DNA of 64,000 nt from Fremontodendron californicum (Eukaryota > Streptophyta > Magnoliopsida > Malvales > Malvaceae), in assembly GCA_030761205.1 (NCBI GenBank), contig JAULJL010000003.1:34258301-34322300 (forward strand). The letters run 5' to 3'. Shown piece after piece: positions 61,051 through 64,000 of this stretch. The first letter of the stretch is position 1. Each line of letters begins with the position of its first letter. The position numbers and the translations under genes are program-made. Under the pieces are notes generated by a model that searched no databases, was not told where the DNA came from, and was given only the letters and a program-made list of their open reading frames with translations.

Positions 61051-61254
61051 TATTTCTTTAAAAAAAAAAAATCTCTCAAGGATGTTTTAGAACCTTTCGA
61101 AGAAATGTTTTTCAGTTTTCAAATCTCACTTGAGAATTATTTTGTCTACATCAAATCTCTCGAGAGAATTTTTTTGTCTACATCAAACCTTTTTTGAGGC
61201 TTATTTTTGTCAAGCCTCTCTTGAGGAGAATTTCATCTCGTTTGGAAAAATTTA

Positions 61255-61590
61255 AAGTTTATACCTAGTTGGGAGGAGCATTTTCACGATTGGTAAATTT
61301 AAGGTTTATGCCTCGTTGGGAAGGGCATTCTCCTTTACGTTGGTAATTTTTAAAGTTTATGCCTCGTTGGGAGGAGCATTTTCACGATTGGTAAATTTAA
61401 GGTTTATGCCTCGTTGGGAAGGGTATTCTCCTTTATGTTGATAATTTTTAAAGTTTATGCCTCGTTGGGAGGAGCATTTTCATGTTGGGTAAATATAAGG
61501 TTTATGTCTCGTTGGAAATGGCATTCTCCTTTACATTGAGAATTTTAAAGTTTACGCCTCGTTGAGAGGAGCATTTCGTCAGGTCAGTTA
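61255..61590 (+). repeat. Tandem array of about 98-bp units (3.5 copies)
   Basis: Units starting AGTTTATGCCTCGTTGGGAG occur at about 61255, 61352, 61450 and 61549. Each is made of two related halves of about 49 bp (one with GGAGGAGCATTTTCACGATT, the other with GGAAGGGCATTCTCCTTTAC). It lies just before the polypurine tract and 3' LTR. Confidence 0.9.
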
Positions 61591-61654
61591 TTGCAGTGAT
61601 ATTCGAGGATAAGGGTGTCTACGTCTTTGCACACTTCCTGTTCCTCAGCAAGTG

Positions 61655-61670
61655 CACAAAGAGGGACAAC
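61655..61670 (+). promoter_or_regulatory. Polypurine tract of the retrotransposon
   Basis: ACAAAGAGGGACAAC, purine-rich, abuts the 3' LTR start TGTAGACACC. This is the expected plus-strand priming site. Confidence 0.7.
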
Positions 61671-63950
61671 TGTAGACACCCGATTTTTTCTCAGGACACT
61701 CAACTCAATTCTTGGATTGTCATTTTGTTTTATTGTACTTCTCATTTTGTTTTATTTTTTTCTTTTCTTATTTTTCATCCCATTTTGTACTTTTTTTTTA
61801 TCTTTTAATTTACATTTTCCTTTTTTATTCTTTTTTCTCTTTATCCTCGGTTTAGTCCGAAATCAGTTTTAATCAGTGTTAATATGGATCCTCAATCAGT
61901 TGAAACCGATATTCTCGATTTTAAAATTGAATCCCTTTATTTTTCGGTTTTAATCCCAATTAGGGTAAATTGATTTTTCTTGAAATCCTAAAATCAAGCC
62001 AACTAGGAATCCTGAAATCAAGCACCAATATCAGAATTTTAATTGTAATTACTTCTAAAAATACCGAATCTGTTTTTTGAGTGAAAGAAATCAAATTGCT
62101 TAATGAGATGAGATCTGATTGCTCCTATAAATAGGAGCAATTTACACAGCAAAAAAGGGAGATCAGACAGAAGTAGCACAAGGACACAAAAAAAAAAATC
62201 AATTTTTTTTTTACAGATTCGGATTCGGGATTCTTAGGGGTGAGGGTCATTTTTGTTTAGAATCAAACCATGAAAACATAGAGGCGGACTAGGGGAAGGT
62301 CTTGTGAGGATTTGTCGACCACCCGACGGTTGTCGGAGGAGATCGAGAGGGGAGAAGGTCGCGGGTTCGAGCCTAGATCTAGGATTTTTCGGGATGATTT
62401 TGGGAAAACTAGTAGGATATCGGGGTTCAGGAGGTCGAAAAGAATTTTTGGGAAAGTTTTGGTGAAATTCTGGGTACCACCACGGTGGTTGACGGCGGCG
62501 CACAGCGGGGACGGTGGTCGGAATATTGAATTAGGGGTGACTATTCTTGGTTGGTTGAGAGAAAAAGAAAGGTTTTTTGTTTGTTGAAGAAGGAAAAAAT
62601 GAAAAAAAGAAGTTTGCTTTTATGTTAGGGCGGGTGGGGTCAGGCCGACCCGCGCGGATTAGCCCTTGGACCCAACCCGTCCGCCTTTATTTTATTTTAT
62701 TCCTTTTTCATTATTTATTTATTTATATTTTCTTTTCCATTTTATTATTATTTTTTATTTGGCAAATCGTTTTTTATTTTATTTTATTGTTTTACTTTCT
62801 AACTTTACTATTTTTATTTATTGTGTTTATTTATTACTCTTTAGATTTAGATTTATGTGTTTGTTAATCAGAATTTTTAATATGGATTTTAATTGTCTGT
62901 TTATTTAATCAATCTCCATTTATTTGCAAAGTATTTTTTATTTAACTGATTTATTTATTTATTGTGTTTCTGTTAATTAGAATAACTAAGTTTAAGTAGC
63001 TTTTATTTTTTACGCTTCATTTATAATTTATAATTATTAATTAAAATCAAGGAAATTAATCAAGATTTTCCAATGATGGAATTCTAAGAAGTTGCAAACG
63101 GTTGATTTCTAAGAATTTTCTAGATGAGAAAAAATCTTACTAAATTCCACCAGCATAATGGAGAATTTGGTTGGAAATTTCAATAATAGGAATCAAGATT
63201 TATTGGTTATTAATAATTTTTAGTAAAAAAAGGTGATTAAGAATTAAGTGCATGTGATTAAAAAATCAAGAAATAAATTAAGATATTTCCGATGATAAAA
63301 CTCGAAAGAGTCGAAAATGGTTGACTTCTAACAATTTTCTAGGTGAGAAAAATTTTCTTAAATTCCATTAGAACGATGGAGAATTTAAGTGAAAATTTCG
63401 ATATCATGGATCGAGATATATTTTTCGATAATAATTCGTAAGCATTCAATTTGATTAAAAACTGTAATTCGTAGAATTAAGATAGTTAACTTTTCTTCCA
63501 TAAAACATTAAAAAAATCCGACGACGGAGCCTCTTCGGGAGAGCAAACGGTTTCTCTTGAATACTCTTGAGGTGAGGAGATTTTCTTTGGAATTCCACCA
63601 GCATGATAGAGAATTCTTCAAAAAATTTTCCAATATTTAAATATTAAACTAAGAAATAAAGACCATTAAATTTTAGGACATGCAGGAAAATATTAGGCTA
63701 ATTAGGTACTATCCCTTGATAAGCGTCGTGAGGGTGCTAATCTTTCCCCACACGTAACCGTACTCCCGAACCTAGTTCTGAACGCAGACCAGAACCTATT
63801 CTTTTAAGATACCTTAGTTAAGTTTAGAATCACTCTAAGAAAAAATAGATTCACATAAATGACTAATCACACCTAGTAAATAAAAAAGATTAGTGACGAC
63901 TCCACAATTTACGTCTAGCATGTCGAATTCGCATTTGACACTTTATGCTA
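61671..63950 (+). repeat. 3' LTR, 2280 bp
   Basis: Starts TGTAGACACCCGATTTTTTC and ends CACTTTATGCTA (the terminal ACA of the other LTR is CTA here). It keeps an intact TATAAATAG (62126-62134). Carries the same three degenerate sub-repeats as the 5' LTR, near 63065, 63285 and 63510. Confidence 0.92.
62119..62140 (+). promoter_or_regulatory. LTR core promoter: TATA box inside a perfect palindrome
   Basis: TTGCTCCTA and its exact complement TAGGAGCAA flank a TAAA centre, so the TATAAATAG box is the middle of a 9-bp-arm inverted repeat. In the 5' LTR (54001-54022) a T-to-A change breaks both the palindrome and the TATA box. Confidence 0.7.
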
Positions 63951-63955
63951 CTAAA
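63951..63955. repeat. 5-bp target site duplication, right
   Basis: CTAAA, identical to 53555-53559, directly after the 3' LTR. Confidence 0.85.
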
Positions 63956-64000
63956 CTCGGATAATATCTTGAAATCCAATTTGAGCTCGATTTGGTCTGT
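63956..64000. other. Flank beyond the retrotransposon
   Basis: Only 45 bp. Joined to the left flank (GTTCATGAACTGAGCTAAA), it reads like a decayed GTTCATG-family repeat, the probable insertion target. No gene visible. Confidence 0.4.

Larger units (their letters stand above)
53560..63950 (+). mobile_element. Complete but non-autonomous Gypsy-type LTR retrotransposon, 10,391 bp
   Basis: Two LTRs (53560-55892 and 61671-63950) enclose 5.8 kb of internal sequence, flanked by CTAAA target duplications. The inside holds a stop-ridden gag, then about 3.4 kb with no recognisable protease, reverse transcriptase, RNase H or integrase, ending in two tandem-repeat blocks and a polypurine tract. Orientation is given by gag and by LTR order. 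It resembles gag-only large derivatives (LARD-like) that depend on partner elements. The LTRs have clearly diverged, so the insertion is not recent. Confidence 0.92.

Noticed and set aside
60661..61090. 24-bp regular repeats that superficially resemble a CRISPR array, and long open frames on both strands
   Set aside because: No unique spacers between units, wrong unit length, plant retrotransposon context. Open frames follow from the multiple-of-three period.

Overview
The window is plant nuclear DNA, most likely from a eudicot. It is AT-rich, the genes have many GT-AG introns, the intergenic space is packed with transposable elements, and the protein sequences are recognisably angiosperm. 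I see no bacterial or organellar genes, no rRNA and no canonical tRNA. The exact species cannot be read from the sequence.

Layout. (1) 1-1.8 kb: AT-rich upstream sequence. (2) 1.8-21.9 kb, + strand: a 22-exon gene for a PH-domain plus RhoGAP plus coiled-coil protein (PHGAP2/ROPGAP7 type), predicted 875 aa; several introns carry MITEs. (3) 22-30.8 kb: repeat-rich intergenic DNA with a tandem array of roughly 312-bp units, hAT-like elements with clear 8-bp target duplications, and a possible tRNA-derived SINE. (4) 30.8-37.5 kb, + strand: SMG7, a nonsense-mediated mRNA decay factor, predicted 988 aa, with a 5'-UTR intron, an overlapping upstream ORF and probable 3'-UTR introns. (5) 38-41.7 kb: a broken fragment of a non-specific phospholipase C gene, three copies of one TIR repeat family, and a Copia protease-region relic. 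(6) 42.3-46.1 kb, - strand: a hydroxyproline O-arabinosyltransferase of the HPAT3/RDN1 type, 8 coding exons, 345 aa. (7) 46-50 kb: MITEs, including one with a telomere-like core and one hAT element nested inside another element. (8) 50.1-52.1 kb, - strand: an intronless half-size ABCG transporter closest to ABCG23. (9) 53.56-63.95 kb: one complete Gypsy-type LTR retrotransposon skeleton (10.4 kb) with two LTRs of about 2.3 kb and a 5-bp target duplication. It has only a decayed gag and no recognisable pol.

The genes do not form a pathway. The order PHGAP2 - SMG7 - ABCG23 matches, from memory, the consecutive Arabidopsis loci At5g19390, At5g19400 and At5g19410. The window therefore looks like an old conserved gene block, expanded by transposons and carrying an extra HPAT gene. 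I found no convincing new multi-gene system. The most interesting signals are the likely NMD-sensitive architecture of the SMG7 transcript, a gag-only retrotransposon with in-phase 24-bp repeats and a palindrome around its TATA box, and several datable nested insertions.
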